Shown here piece after piece: positions 33,174-42,804 of a stretch of 64,000 bases of DNA. Source of the stretch: Streptomyces orinoci (GTDB lineage: Bacteria; Actinomycetota; Actinomycetes; Streptomycetales; Streptomycetaceae); contig NZ_PHNC01000014.1 in the NCBI RefSeq assembly GCF_003121295.1, positions 88,594-152,593 on the forward strand, written 5' to 3'. A model generated the notes under the pieces. That model did not search any database. It saw only the letters and a program-made list of their open reading frames with translations, and was not told the origin of the DNA. Each line of letters starts with the position of its first letter. Position 1 is the first letter of the stretch. Made by a program: the position numbers and the translations under genes.

Positions 33174-34211
33174 ATGCGGCAAAGGCGAGACCGGCACGGT
33201 GCGGGCGGTCATCACCATGAGCACGGTCACGGCAATGACCACGGCCACGGCCATGGTCACAGCCATGGGGTGGCCGAGGACGCGGACCGGCGCTGGCTGA
33301 GCATCGCCCTGGCGCTCATCCTCGGATATATGGCGGTGGAAATCGTTGTCGCCTTTGCCGCGCATTCCCTGGCCCTGTTGTCGGACGCGGCCCATATGCT
33401 GTCCGACGCCGGTTCCATCGTGCTGGCCCTGGTGGCCATGAAACTGGCCGCCCGGCCCGCCCGGGGCGAATACACCTATGGCTTGAAACGAGCCGAAATC
33501 CTCTCCGCCCAGGCGAACGGCCTGACCCTGCTGCTGCTGTCGGTCTGGCTGGCCTATGAGTCCGTACAGCGCCTGCTGAGCCCGCCGGAGGTCGGCGGCC
33601 GGCTGGTGCTGGTCACCGCGCTCAGCGGGGTGGTGGTCAACATCCTGGCGGCCTGGTGCATGTCCCGGGCCAACCGCTCCTCGCTCAATGTGGAGGGCGC
33701 CTTCCAGCACATCCTCACCGACCTCTATGGCTTTGCCGCCACCGCGGTCGCCGGAGCCGTGGTGATGGTCACCGGCTTCGCCCGGGCCGACGCCATCGCC
33801 ACCCTGGTGGTGGTGGCCCTGATGGTCAGGTCCGGACTCGCCCTGGTGCGCGCGGCCGGGCGGATCTTCCTGGAAGCGGCACCGGCCGGGGTGCAGCCGG
33901 ACGCCATCGGCGACCGGATGGCCGGACAGGCGGGCGTGGTGGAGGTGCACGACCTGCATATCTGGGAGATCACCTCGGGTGAGCCGGTGCTCTCCGCCCA
34001 TGTGCTGGTCGAGCCCGGCGGCGACTGCCACGCGGTACGCCAGGCCGTCCAGGACACCCTGCGCCGGGAGTACGGCATCACCCATGCCACCCTCCAGGTG
34101 GACCATGCCGCCGAGGCGCTGGCCGGGGTCGGCTCCGCTCCCGGCCAGGGCGGCCCGCACTGCGAACAGCCGCATGGCACCGTCCACCACCGGGGGCCGC
34201 ACAACCACTGA
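33174..34211 (+). CDS. Cation diffusion facilitator metal exporter
   Basis: The ATG at 33174 follows AGGGGG and gives 345 residues. Residues 10-32 are a histidine-rich metal-binding stretch (HHHEHGHG and following). Six membrane helices follow, with the transport-site motifs HSLALLSDAAHMLSD in helix 2 and HILTDLYGF in helix 5. The cytoplasmic C-terminal domain has VHDLHIWEITSGEP. A second His cluster (HHRGPHNH) ends the protein. These exporters remove zinc, cobalt or similar ions. The exact metal is unknown. Confidence 0.9.
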   Translation: MRQRRDRHGAGGHHHEHGHGNDHGHGHGHSHGVAEDADRRWLSIALALILGYMAVEIVVAFAAHSLALLSDAAHMLSDAGSIVLALVAMKLAARPARGEYTYGLKRAEILSAQANGLTLLLLSVWLAYESVQRLLSPPEVGGRLVLVTALSGVVVNILAAWCMSRANRSSLNVEGAFQHILTDLYGFAATAVAGAVVMVTGFARADAIATLVVVALMVRSGLALVRAAGRIFLEAAPAGVQPDAIGDRMAGQAGVVEVHDLHIWEITSGEPVLSAHVLVEPGGDCHAVRQAVQDTLRREYGITHATLQVDHAAEALAGVGSAPGQGGPHCEQPHGTVHHRGPHNH

Positions 34212-34241
34212 CCCGGGCCGGACGGCAGTAGGCTCGCGCCC

Positions 34242-34991
34242 ATGACGGCCACCGGTGAACCCGACTCCGCCCTGGTGCTGGGCGCCGCGGGCGGAGTGGG
34301 ACGGGCCTGCGCGGCCCGCTTCGCCGCCGACGGGGCACGAGTCGTCGGCGTGGACCTGAACCCGTCCCTGCGCCAACTGCCGCACTGCCTACCGGTGATC
34401 GGGGACGCCACCGACGAACGGACCCTCGCCCGCGCCTTCGACGCCGCGCCCGGCGGCGCGCCCCGGGTCCTGGTGCACGCCCTCCTCGGCGAGGACCGGG
34501 CACCGCTGACCGGACTCACCGCGGACCGGCTGCGCACCGTACTGGACGTCAGCCTGGTCTCCGCCTGGCAGGCCGCCGCCGAGTTCACCCGCCGCCGTGC
34601 CGGGCGGCCCGGTGCCGTGGTCCTCATCGGCTCGGTGCACGCCCAGGGCGCCATGCCGGGCATGGGCGCCTATGCCATGGCCAAGGCGGGCCTGGGCGCG
34701 CTGGCCCGCGCCGCCGCCGTGGAATGGGGACCGCTGGGCATCCGCTGCAATCTCCTCAACCCCGGCTTTGTGGCCGTGCCCCGCACACAGGCGCACTCCC
34801 GCAGCGAGGCCGGGCGGCGGCAGATCCGGCGCTCCTATCCGCTGCAACGCCCTTGCCGGGCGGAGGAGATCGCGGAGGTGGTGGCCTTCCTCGCCGGGCC
34901 GGGGGCCTCCTATGTCAATGGGGCCAGCCTGCCGGTGGACGGCGGGATGCTGGCCGTGCTGCCGGAGAGCGAGGTGGGCACCGCCCTTTGA
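34242..34991 (+). CDS. Short-chain dehydrogenase/reductase
   Basis: The 249-residue protein has the Rossmann motif VLGAAGGVGRACA, the catalytic Ser in LIGSVHAQG and the YxxxK pair in GAYAMAKAG. The C-terminal YVNGASLPVDGGM is the classic SDR ending. In the usual NNAG position it has VHALLGED, a departure from the consensus. The substrate is unknown. It lies 30 bases after the CDF gene on the same strand. Confidence 0.85.
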   Translation: MTATGEPDSALVLGAAGGVGRACAARFAADGARVVGVDLNPSLRQLPHCLPVIGDATDERTLARAFDAAPGGAPRVLVHALLGEDRAPLTGLTADRLRTVLDVSLVSAWQAAAEFTRRRAGRPGAVVLIGSVHAQGAMPGMGAYAMAKAGLGALARAAAVEWGPLGIRCNLLNPGFVAVPRTQAHSRSEAGRRQIRRSYPLQRPCRAEEIAEVVAFLAGPGASYVNGASLPVDGGMLAVLPESEVGTAL

Positions 34992-35013
34992 GGGCGCTGT
35001 TTCGGGGGTGTGG

Positions 35014-35075
35014 TGTTTCGGTGCGGGCCGTGTGTGGCTGGTCGCGCAGTTCCCCGCGCCCCTATGGGGCGCCCC
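35014..35075. repeat. Dispersed intergenic repeat, copy 3
   Basis: This copy contains GTGCGGGCCGTGTGTGGCTG followed by GTCGCGCAGTTCCCCGCGCC and CCTATGGGGCGCCCC. It matches copy 2 at 29067 in the same orientation and the reverse of copy 1 at 18984. It lies between the SDR stop and the P450 gene, and could fold with the adjacent GGGGC/GCCCC bases as a terminator. Confidence 0.65.
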
Positions 35076-35162
35076 CCTTTGTAGGAACCGCACAGGTCCG
35101 TCTCGGCAGTCCTGCACGATTTCGGTCGTCCGGGCCGGGCGGAGATCGGTGAGGATGAGCGA

Positions 35163-36440
35163 GTGCCCCAGCCACTGAACCCCGCGGACCCCGACTTCGC
35201 GCGCAACCCCTACCCGTACTACGCCCGGCTGCGCGCCCAGGGCCCGGCGGCCCGGGTGGAACTGGCCAACGGCAGTCATGCCTGGCTGGTCACCGGATAC
35301 CGGCAGGCACGCGAGGTGCTGGCCGACCCCAGGTTCTCCAATGTGCCGCCACGGGGCGCGGGGCGCCCCAAGCCCGACTCCGCGGCGCAGCGGGCCAGAG
35401 GACTGCTGGCCCGCCATATGCTCAACACCGACGCCCCGGACCACACCCGGCTGCGCCGCCTGACGGTGGCCGCCTTCACCCCGCGCCGGATGGACGCCCT
35501 GCGCCCGCGCATCGAGCGGCTGACGGCCGGACTGCTGGACCGGCTCACCGGCCGCCTCGCCCAGGACGGCACCGCCGACCTGGTGGACGCCTTCGCCTTT
35601 CCGCTGCCGGTGCTGGTGATCGGTGAGGTGCTGGGCGTACCGGAGGCCGACCGGGACGCCCTGCGCGAGTGGACCTACCGGGTCGGCTCGCCCGCCGACG
35701 CGCTGGAACCGGGCGCCGTGGACGACGCCTGGCAGCGGCTCCACGCCTACTTCGCCGGACTGATCGGGGACAAGCGCCGCGCTCCGGGCGAGGACCTGTT
35801 CAGCGCCCTGGTCCAGGACGTACCGGAAGGCGGCCTGGACGACGGCGAGTTGCTGGCCATGGCCTTTCTGCTGCTGTTCGCCGGCTATGAGACCACCATG
35901 AATCTGCTCGCCTCGGCCGCCCTGCTGCTGCTCACCCACCCCGGCCAGGCGGAACTGGCCCGGCGGGGCGGGGACGGGCACTGGACCGCCGTGGTGGAGG
36001 AGGCGCTGCGGCACGCCAGTCCGCTGGAGGGAACCACCTGGCGGCGCACGGTGGAACCGGTGGACCTGGGCGGCGGGGTGGAGATACCCGCCGGAGCCTC
36101 GGTCCTGGTGGTGCTCGCCGCGGCCAACCGCGACCCGGAGTGGTTCACCGAACCGGACGCCTTCCGGCCCGAGCGCTATCTGGGCGGCCCGGAGAAGGCG
36201 GCGCCCCACGCGGCCTTCGGGCATGGCCCGCACTTCTGCCTGGGGGCCCGGCTGGCCCGGCTGGAGGCGGCGGTCGCCCTGCCGATGCTGTTCGACCGGC
36301 TGCCGGATCTCGCCCTGGCCGCGCCGCCGCGACAACTGCCCTACCGGCCCGGCCTCTTGGTCCGTGGCCCGCGCCGACTCCCGGTCCGCCGCGGCCCGTT
36401 GACCCTCCCCCAGGGGCGGGCCACAGCATCGGCGTCGTGA
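35163..36440 (+). CDS. Cytochrome P450
   Basis: The gene starts with GTG at 35163 and encodes 425 residues. The heme-binding loop is AFGHGPHFCLGARLA, with Cys359 as the iron ligand. The I-helix oxygen-activation motif is LLFAGYETTMN, and the K-helix EALRH follows. It is a soluble bacterial type needing separate ferredoxin and reductase, neither of which is adjacent. It is not in an evident biosynthetic cluster. The substrate is unknown. Confidence 0.92.
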   Translation: MPQPLNPADPDFARNPYPYYARLRAQGPAARVELANGSHAWLVTGYRQAREVLADPRFSNVPPRGAGRPKPDSAAQRARGLLARHMLNTDAPDHTRLRRLTVAAFTPRRMDALRPRIERLTAGLLDRLTGRLAQDGTADLVDAFAFPLPVLVIGEVLGVPEADRDALREWTYRVGSPADALEPGAVDDAWQRLHAYFAGLIGDKRRAPGEDLFSALVQDVPEGGLDDGELLAMAFLLLFAGYETTMNLLASAALLLLTHPGQAELARRGGDGHWTAVVEEALRHASPLEGTTWRRTVEPVDLGGGVEIPAGASVLVVLAAANRDPEWFTEPDAFRPERYLGGPEKAAPHAAFGHGPHFCLGARLARLEAAVALPMLFDRLPDLALAAPPRQLPYRPGLLVRGPRRLPVRRGPLTLPQGRATASAS

Positions 36441-36552
36441 GGAAGGACCACCCCGCGGGCCCGCTGCCGACGCCTGCCGCCGGACCGGATCCGGACCGTC
36501 TGCGAACCGGCCGATGTACCGGCCCCCCGGCAGGGCGATTAGGGTTGGCGGA

Positions 36553-37056
36553 ATGACGACCCGTGCCTTCGACGCCGCCGTGACCGCCCTGAGTGAGGAC
36601 TCCTGGCTGCCCACGGCCGAAGAGACCGCGCTGGGCAGGGAGTTCTTCGCCCGCCGGGAGATGGTGGCGCCAAGGGTGCTGCCCGGCATGCCGGAGTGCC
36701 GGGAGGCGACGGGCTGGGTCTCGCAGCATGTGCTGTGGCTGGAAGACGTCGCCCGCCTCACCCATGGGCTGCTGGAGCCCTGGCGGGCCTATCTGCCGGG
36801 CAGTCATATGGTGGCCCTGCTGGAGGGCTATGCCGACCAGGCCCGCGCGGCCGCCCCGCTGGCCGCCCGGCTGACCCGGGCCTGGCAGACGGAGCGGCCC
36901 GACCCCTGCTCCTACCAGGAGGCGGTGTGGTGGGAGGAGTGGCAGCTGCCCGAGGAGGAGCGGCAGCAGATCGACGCCCTGACCCACCGCCTGATCCGGG
37001 TGGGCGCGATGGTGGTGGTGGCGGTGGAACGCGGCGAGGCGGCATGCGCCCGGTAA
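36553..37056 (+). CDS. Conserved hypothetical protein, 167 residues
   Basis: The ATG at 36553 follows GGCGGA. The protein is mostly helical, acidic and rich in Trp (WLPTAEETALGREFFARRE, VWWEEWQLPEEERQQ). It has no signal peptide or membrane segment. I do not recognise a family. It follows the P450 gene on the same strand after 112 bases and may be co-transcribed with it. Confidence 0.6.
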   Translation: MTTRAFDAAVTALSEDSWLPTAEETALGREFFARREMVAPRVLPGMPECREATGWVSQHVLWLEDVARLTHGLLEPWRAYLPGSHMVALLEGYADQARAAAPLAARLTRAWQTERPDPCSYQEAVWWEEWQLPEEERQQIDALTHRLIRVGAMVVVAVERGEAACAR

Positions 37057-37120
37057 GGGGCGTGCCGGACGGGCCGACCCGGACCCGTCCGGCCACCCAT
37101 GGCCCGCAGCCGGCCGGGCG

Positions 37121-39457
37121 CTACCGCCGCAGCGGCCCCTCACAAGTAAGGGGCGCCGTGCCCGCCGTGCCATCGGACCAGATCTCGACCTTGCCGAAGT
37201 AACAGTTCATATCGGCAAGGTTGTTCACCGTGTCCTCGGTCCGCTTGAGGATATAGGTGTCCACGGTCCGCGACATGTCCGCGAACACCACATCCGGGTC
37301 ATCGGAGTTGACCAGACTCGCGGTGATCCGCCCGGTGCAGATGAACCGCGGCCGGCTCCGGTCCTCATTGCCGGCGCACACCGGCGTCATCCCGGTGGCC
37401 TTGGCGAAGGCGGTGCGGATCTGCTTGGGGGTGGACAGTGCCAGCCTGGCCTGGGGGGTGAAGGAGGTGGACGGTACATACAGCCGGTCCACGTCCGCGA
37501 TCTGCTTGTCCAGGAAGCTGTCGTAGTCCGCCTGCAGCTGGGTGTCCGACCCCAGCCGGGTGCGCCAGGCGTCGAAGCCCTTGGGGTCGTCGGCCCGCTG
37601 ATAGCCGTACATCTCCCGGAGCAGCGAGGGATGCTGGTCCCAGAGGAACTCGAAGAACGTGCCGGCGTAGTTGTAGAAGCGGAAGCCGCTGTCATAGGTG
37701 GCGTGCAGCAGCTCATTGACGGTCATCCGCGGGCCGCCGTTGGCGGTGTCCGCGATGATGCCCTGGACCAGGGACTTGCGCACCCTGACGCCATCGGAGC
37801 GGGTGCCGCCGTCGAAGAACTCCGCGGTGCCCTCGTCCATCGCGGTCACCAGGTCCCCGGTGTACCAGCGGGCGTCGCCGAACATGCCGGGCACCGCCCA
37901 GCGGCCGTTGAGGTAGTGGGTGTACTCGTGCCGGAAGAGTTCTTCCAGGGTGAGGGTGGAGTCCTGGGGGACCCGGCGCTGATAGGTGTAGAAGGTGGCC
38001 CCGTCCTCGATATAGATCCCGCCGTTGTTGGTGCTCAGCCCGGTCAGCAGCGTCTGGAAGGTCTCGTACTCCGCCCGTGAGGCGTAGAGGTGGATATGCA
38101 GTGTGGTGTTGGGGTCCCCGGCCAGCGGGGCGTCGGTGCCCAGCACCCGGAAGAACTGGGTCTTGACCTGCTTGCTCGCGTAGTACAGCTGGTCCACCGT
38201 CGCCTGGTCCAGCGAGGTACGGACCACTATGGCGCCCTTGTCATAGGTGTAGGTGTGGGTGAACAGCCGGTTCTCGATCTGCGGCTTGCACACCTGGTAC
38301 GGGGCACAGGCGTTGTAGTAGATGAGCCAGGAGGCCACCGAGGCCCAAGGGACGCTCATCTCACCGAAGTTGCTCTTTGCCGTGGCCAGCAGACCGCCGA
38401 GGTCGCTCACCACCGAGGAGCGCAGCGCGTCGATCTGGCCGAAGCGCCCGTACTCGCCGATGGCGTCGCGCGCCACCCAGGCGTTGGCGGTGTCCTTCAG
38501 ATGCCGGTAGCCGGCGAAGACCTTGAAGGCGGCCCGGTAGGCGGGGTCGTCGGTGGCCGCCTGGCGGAAGGCGGTGTCATTGTTGCCCGGGTAGACACCG
38601 AGGTAGTTGACGCTCAGTGCGGCCAGCACCGCGCCTCCCCAGCTGGGGTCGGCGGCCGTCCGGGCGTCCGGGGCCATGGTGGCCAGCACCCTTTTGACCA
38701 GGGGGAGTTGATACTGCCGCAGGCCCGCTGCGCTGCCCGCGTACAGGGCCTCGCGCAGTGAATAGGCGTTCTCCCGGGTGGGGTCGAAGGTGTGCCCGGC
38801 GGCACCGAAGGCGGCGATGGCATCGCGTACGGCGCCCAGCGTGGCGGGGTTGTCCAGGCCCGCCTCGGGGTGGGAGAAGGCCTGGTAGGCCACCGCGTGC
38901 AGATAGGTGAGCAGTTCATAGAGGTGGCCGGCGTCGGTGCCGTCATGGGACGGGGCCAGGGTGACGACCCGGTGTGCCACAGCCTGGATATGGGCCGAGG
39001 ACATCACCGGGGCCAGCCGGGCGTCCCAGGTCCACAGCACATCGCGCAGACAGGAGTCGGCGGTGACCTCGGGGTCGGTGAGGAAGTCGGCGAACCGCTC
39101 GGGGCTCAGTGAGCTGATGGCGTCCAGGGTGCAGGGCACGGTTCCGTGCAGTGCCGGGCGTCCCTTGGTGTTCTTCGCGGGTCTTGGACGGCCGGCGGCC
39201 TCGCCGGGTATTCGGCCCTGGGGGAGGGAACCGCCGCCGGGCACCGGCGTCAGCCGGTCGTTCTTCGGCGGCCGGGCGAGGCGGTCAACCCGGTCCTGGG
39301 GGGTGCCGCCGGCGGCGGGCGCCGGGCGGACGGACGGCCCCGGGGCGGGGGTGGGACGAACCGGCGCGGCCTGCGCGGCCTGGACCACCGGCAGCGTCAG
39401 ACAAGCGGCCAATGCGCCGGCCAGCAGCCCTTTGCGCATGGTACGCAGCGAATGCAC
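37121..39457 (-). CDS. Secreted collagenase, peptidase family M9
   Basis: The start is a GTG at 39457, seven bases after AAGGAG; the more obvious ATG at 39439 has no ribosome site. This gives 778 residues with a signal peptide ending near VQAAQA. A proline-rich linker follows, then the collagenase activator and catalytic domains. The zinc site is His510-Glu511-x-x-His514 (RHEYTHYLNG) and the third ligand is in DEGTAEFFDGG. The last 90 residues form a small beta domain. It degrades collagen or collagen-like protein outside the cell. Confidence 0.92.
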   Translation of the reverse strand: MHSLRTMRKGLLAGALAACLTLPVVQAAQAAPVRPTPAPGPSVRPAPAAGGTPQDRVDRLARPPKNDRLTPVPGGGSLPQGRIPGEAAGRPRPAKNTKGRPALHGTVPCTLDAISSLSPERFADFLTDPEVTADSCLRDVLWTWDARLAPVMSSAHIQAVAHRVVTLAPSHDGTDAGHLYELLTYLHAVAYQAFSHPEAGLDNPATLGAVRDAIAAFGAAGHTFDPTRENAYSLREALYAGSAAGLRQYQLPLVKRVLATMAPDARTAADPSWGGAVLAALSVNYLGVYPGNNDTAFRQAATDDPAYRAAFKVFAGYRHLKDTANAWVARDAIGEYGRFGQIDALRSSVVSDLGGLLATAKSNFGEMSVPWASVASWLIYYNACAPYQVCKPQIENRLFTHTYTYDKGAIVVRTSLDQATVDQLYYASKQVKTQFFRVLGTDAPLAGDPNTTLHIHLYASRAEYETFQTLLTGLSTNNGGIYIEDGATFYTYQRRVPQDSTLTLEELFRHEYTHYLNGRWAVPGMFGDARWYTGDLVTAMDEGTAEFFDGGTRSDGVRVRKSLVQGIIADTANGGPRMTVNELLHATYDSGFRFYNYAGTFFEFLWDQHPSLLREMYGYQRADDPKGFDAWRTRLGSDTQLQADYDSFLDKQIADVDRLYVPSTSFTPQARLALSTPKQIRTAFAKATGMTPVCAGNEDRSRPRFICTGRITASLVNSDDPDVVFADMSRTVDTYILKRTEDTVNNLADMNCYFGKVEIWSDGTAGTAPLTCEGPLRR

Positions 39458-39504
39458 GGGCGTACTCCTTGGGGGGGTTGACGTTGAGTCAGTGGAGCGC
39501 CTGT

Positions 39505-39533
39505 AACGTAGTAGTGTGACATTGTACTGACAA
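39505..39533 (-). promoter_or_regulatory. Collagenase promoter
   Basis: On the minus strand TTGTCA (39528-39533) and TACGTT (39505-39510) are separated by 17 bases. Transcription would start near 39498, giving a leader of about 41 bases to the GTG at 39457. The rest of the 308-base gap to the phosphatase gene (39534-39765) holds no gene; a short TCATCATCATC run lies near 39677. Confidence 0.6.
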
Positions 39534-39765
39534 CCCGTTCGCCCGGGCTTTGCCCAGCCTTCACCCGCACCCGGCAAGTCCCCTGCTGCTGCCCGGACTT
39601 CGGCATCCGGGGTGACATGCCGCCGATGGCCTAATGGCGCCGCCGGGCCGTACGGCCGGGTCAGGCTGGACGCCCTGATCATCATCATCCGGCGTCGGCC
39701 ACGAGGACCAGAAGAGCTCCCCTCCGCGAAGGCCCCGATGCTGTTGACCCCGCCGGGAGTGACAG

Positions 39766-40944
39766 GTGAACCAGCGACACCGCCCTAGCTTCGGCAAGCC
39801 CGGCAACAACCACGCGGTGCGGCTGAGCAGCACCGGACTTCAGGTGCCCGCCCCACCGGCCTGGATGCGCTGGCTGCCGGCCGCCCTGGTGGCGTTCATC
39901 CTGCTGCTCGAACCGGTGACCCCGGTCGAGTGGCCGGTGAGCTTTCTGCTGATCGCCCTGCCCGTGGTGGCCGCGTTCAGTTTCGGCCCGCTCAGCGTGG
40001 CCGCCATCACCGTCTTCGCCGTGGCCTTCGAGGCCGTCCTGGCCGGCACCCCCTGCTGCGCCGGCCGCAACGCCCATGACCTCTGGGAACGCCACTATGT
40101 CGGCGCGTATCTCTGCACCACCCTGGTGGGCGCCCTGGGCACCGCACTGGCCGCCCACCGGAAGCGGCAGGAAGTCCACCTGGTGCATGCCAACTCGGTG
40201 GCCGAGGCACTGATGCGCACCCTGCTCCGGCCGGTGCCGCCCCGGGTCGGCCAGGTGCTGGCGGCCGGCCTCTACCGCCCCGCCGAGGAAGGCACCATGG
40301 TCGGCGGCGACCTCTTCGACATCCGCGCCACCGAGCAGGGGGTACGGGCCGTCATCGGCGATGTCCGGGGCAAGGGACTGCGGGCCGTCCGCACCGTCGC
40401 CGACCTGCTCGGCAGCTTCCGCCAGGCCGCCCATGCCGCCGGGGAACTGCCGGGAGTCGCCGCCGAGATGGAACGCTGCGTCGCCCGCGAGGCCGAGGAG
40501 ACCCCGGACACCGAACTGTTTGTCACCGCCCTGCTGGTCGAGTACGACCCCGGCCGGAATCAGCTGCGGATCATCAACCATGGCCATATCGAGCCGGTAC
40601 TGCTCTCCGGCGGCGAGGTACGGGTCCTCACCGGCCCGCCCGCGCTGCCGCTCGGCCTGGGCACCCTGGCCCGGCAGAACCCCGTCGCCTACACCCACCC
40701 CTTCGCCCCCGGTGACATCCTCCTGCTGTGCACCGACGGCCTGATCGAGGCCCGGGACGCGGACGGCGTCTTCTACCCCTTCCTGGACCGCCTCCGCGAC
40801 CGCTTCGGCGACCACCCCGCCGGGTGCCCGGCGGAGGTCATCGACTTCCTGGACACCGACCTGCCCCGGCACGCCCATGTCCTCCACGACGACGTCGCCA
40901 TCCTGGCCCTCGCCCCGGTGGGCGCCGGGGCCCGCCCGGCATAG
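39766..40944 (+). CDS. Membrane-anchored SpoIIE/PP2C-type serine phosphatase
   Basis: The gene starts with GTG at 39766 and encodes 392 residues. Residues about 32-128 contain several membrane helices. A short coiled linker leads to a SpoIIE domain with the metal-binding aspartates in MVGGDLFDIR, VIGDVRGKGL, CTDGLIEARDADG and HDDVAILAL. Such phosphatases dephosphorylate anti-anti-sigma factors in response to membrane-sensed signals. No partner kinase or antagonist gene is adjacent. Confidence 0.88.
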   Translation: MNQRHRPSFGKPGNNHAVRLSSTGLQVPAPPAWMRWLPAALVAFILLLEPVTPVEWPVSFLLIALPVVAAFSFGPLSVAAITVFAVAFEAVLAGTPCCAGRNAHDLWERHYVGAYLCTTLVGALGTALAAHRKRQEVHLVHANSVAEALMRTLLRPVPPRVGQVLAAGLYRPAEEGTMVGGDLFDIRATEQGVRAVIGDVRGKGLRAVRTVADLLGSFRQAAHAAGELPGVAAEMERCVAREAEETPDTELFVTALLVEYDPGRNQLRIINHGHIEPVLLSGGEVRVLTGPPALPLGLGTLARQNPVAYTHPFAPGDILLLCTDGLIEARDADGVFYPFLDRLRDRFGDHPAGCPAEVIDFLDTDLPRHAHVLHDDVAILALAPVGAGARPA

Positions 40945-40982
40945 CGGCGTTCGGTGATGGGCCCGGCCCATAGGGTGGGGCC

Positions 40983-41591
40983 ATGCCTTTCGATCACAAC
41001 GATCACTATCACCGCCTGCTGTTGCGCCGGTTGCCCAAGGAGTGCCGTACCGCGCTGGATGTCGGCTGTGGAACCGGCCGGTTCGCACGGCGGCTTGCCG
41101 CTCTGGGCGTTGAGGTCGAGGCCATCGACCCCTGCGCGGAGGTCATCGCGGCGGCCGGAGGCGGCCGGAACCCGCGATTCCGGCAGGCGGACATCACCGA
41201 GGTCCAACTGCCCAAGGCGCACTACGACTTCATTTCCTGCCTGGCCAGCATCCATCACCTGCCCTTCGGCACGGTCGCCGCGCTGCGGGAGGCGCTCGCG
41301 CCCGGGGGAGTGCTGGTCATTCTGGGGTGTTACCCGGAGCGGACACCGCTGGACTGGGCATGGAGCCTGGCGGCCGTGCCGGTGAACGCCCTGGCCCGGC
41401 TCGCCGTCGCGGCGCGGGACCGGATCCGGCCCGGTGCGCCGGACGCCCGGGTGCGGGTCAAGGCGCCGGTGGCGGCGCCCGGCATGTCCCTGGAGGAGGT
41501 CCGCCGGGAGGCCGCCGTGCTGCTGCCCGGATACGGCATACGCAGACTGCTGTTCTGGCGCTATCTGCTGGTCTTCCGCAAGGACTCCTGA
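40983..41591 (+). CDS. Class I SAM-dependent methyltransferase
   Basis: The 202-residue protein has the SAM-binding motif ALDVGCGTGRFARRL, the acidic ribose contact VEAIDPCAEV and the post-motif FISCLASIHHLPFG. The C-terminal part is basic and lacks a recognisable substrate domain. The acceptor is unknown. It follows the phosphatase gene after 38 bases. Confidence 0.85.
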   Translation: MPFDHNDHYHRLLLRRLPKECRTALDVGCGTGRFARRLAALGVEVEAIDPCAEVIAAAGGGRNPRFRQADITEVQLPKAHYDFISCLASIHHLPFGTVAALREALAPGGVLVILGCYPERTPLDWAWSLAAVPVNALARLAVAARDRIRPGAPDARVRVKAPVAAPGMSLEEVRREAAVLLPGYGIRRLLFWRYLLVFRKDS

Positions 41592-41612
41592 CCGGACTCC
41601 GGGGCCGCCGGG

Positions 41613-41897
41613 TCAGCCGGCCGGGATCTCCGTCAGGGCGGAGCGGGTCGGCTGGAGTTCGAAGAGCTCGTACGACGCCGCGCCGCTGCTGATGAAGGGG
41701 TCCTCGGCCAGAATGGCCTCCAGTTCCTCCCGGCCGACTCCCCGGGCGACAAAGGCCCCTCCGGTGCGGGGCCGCCGACGGGCGGCCAGGATGAAGGTGC
41801 CCTTGGCGAAGTGGCGGTCCACATGGGCGTAGTGGGCCTCGAGCAGGGCGTCGATGTGGTCCAGCGGGACCTGATAGGTGAGCAGTACGAAGAACAT
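41613..41897 (-). CDS. YciI-family protein
   Basis: The 94-residue protein has the ferredoxin-like fold of the YciI/YCII group. The conserved His lies in EAHYAHVDRHFAKG and the Asp in AEDPFISSGAASYELFEL. Some homologues act as dehydrochlorinases or regulators; the role here is unknown. It converges on the methyltransferase gene. Confidence 0.78.
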   Translation of the reverse strand: MFFVLLTYQVPLDHIDALLEAHYAHVDRHFAKGTFILAARRRPRTGGAFVARGVGREELEAILAEDPFISSGAASYELFELQPTRSALTEIPAG

Positions 41898-41952
41898 GGC
41901 CCGAGTTCACCAGCGGGACGGCCGGGCCGTCCACGACCGGTTTCCTCAGGGG

Positions 41953-41971
41953 CGTTAGGCGCTGCCTAACG
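41953..41971 (-). terminator. Hairpin after the amidase gene
   Basis: CGTTAGGC-GCT-GCCTAACG is a perfect 8-base stem with a 3-base loop directly after the amidase stop. It most simply acts as a terminator. Its arms resemble the CsnR box half-sites, but the spacing differs by two bases. Confidence 0.6.
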
Positions 41972-41973
41972 GC

Positions 41974-42804
41974 TCAGCGGGTCGGGTCCAGCGGGCCGAG
42001 CGCCGGGCCGTGGTCGCGTACCGGCTCCGCACGGGTGCCGGGCAGGTCCTCCCGCACATGGTTGGGGGAGCCGTCCCCGACGGGCAGCCCCATGGCCTGG
42101 GCGATCTCCGCGCGCAGCCTGGGCAGTTGCTTGTACAGCGCGTTGCCGGGGCACTCGGTGGCGAGGGTGGTGCCGGGCTGGTTGAGATCCCGGTGGCCGA
42201 CGACCGCGGTCATCGGTGCCAGCCGGTAGCGCAGGCACAGCCAGGCACAGGTCGCCACCAGGGTGCGCCACTGGGCCTCGGGCGGGAGTTCGGTGATGTA
42301 TGTTCCCTCGTTCTCGATTCCGATGCTTGCGGTGTTCCAGTTGGCGACCTGCGCCCCGATGACCTGATGTCCGTGCCGGATCGCCTCGGCCGAGCGATAT
42401 CTGCCCTCCATCAGGAACCCGCCACGGCTGATGGTCAGTTGCTGGCCGATGTCGTTCCAGCCATTGTGGTGCATGTGGTCGTACTGGCAGGTGCGGGAGA
42501 GCTCGAAGGCGTGCTCCAGCGAATAGTCGGTGCTGTTGGGATAGTCCATGTGATGGACCACGATCAAGGCCGGCCCGAAGGGCTCCACTCTGACACCGCC
42601 TGGGTCCTCCGGCGGAACGGCCTTCCACTGCTCGCGGGTGTAGAGCCTGGGCCGGGGGACGGGACAGCGGACGGAGGGTTTCGCCGCCGCGTGCGCCGGC
42701 GGCGCTGAAAGGATGTTCGCGGTCACCATGGCGGCTGAGCCGGCCAGTGCCCCGCTCAGCAGATTACGGCGCCTCACCTTGGACTTCTCGGACTTTTCGG
42801 TCAT
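41974..42804 (-). CDS. Tat-exported N-acetylmuramoyl-L-alanine amidase (PGRP fold)
   Basis: The 276-residue protein has a Tat signal (VRRRNLLSG) followed by a hydrophobic stretch and PPAHAA cleavage region. The amidase_2/peptidoglycan-recognition domain covers about residues 50-235. Zinc ligands are the first His of VVHHMDYP, the His of VVGHRDLNQ and the Cys of TECPGNALY. It would cleave the bond between muramic acid and the stem peptide in the cell wall. The last 40 residues are proline-rich. Confidence 0.88.
   Translation of the reverse strand: MTEKSEKSKVRRRNLLSGALAGSAAMVTANILSAPPAHAAAKPSVRCPVPRPRLYTREQWKAVPPEDPGGVRVEPFGPALIVVHHMDYPNSTDYSLEHAFELSRTCQYDHMHHNGWNDIGQQLTISRGGFLMEGRYRSAEAIRHGHQVIGAQVANWNTASIGIENEGTYITELPPEAQWRTLVATCAWLCLRYRLAPMTAVVGHRDLNQPGTTLATECPGNALYKQLPRLRAEIAQAMGLPVGDGSPNHVREDLPGTRAEPVRDHGPALGPLDPTR

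Noticed and set aside
41953..41971. GTTAGG/CCTAAC palindrome after the amidase gene as a third CsnR box
   Set aside because: The half-site spacing is 5 bases rather than 7, and it lies directly after a stop codon, where a terminator hairpin is the simpler reading.
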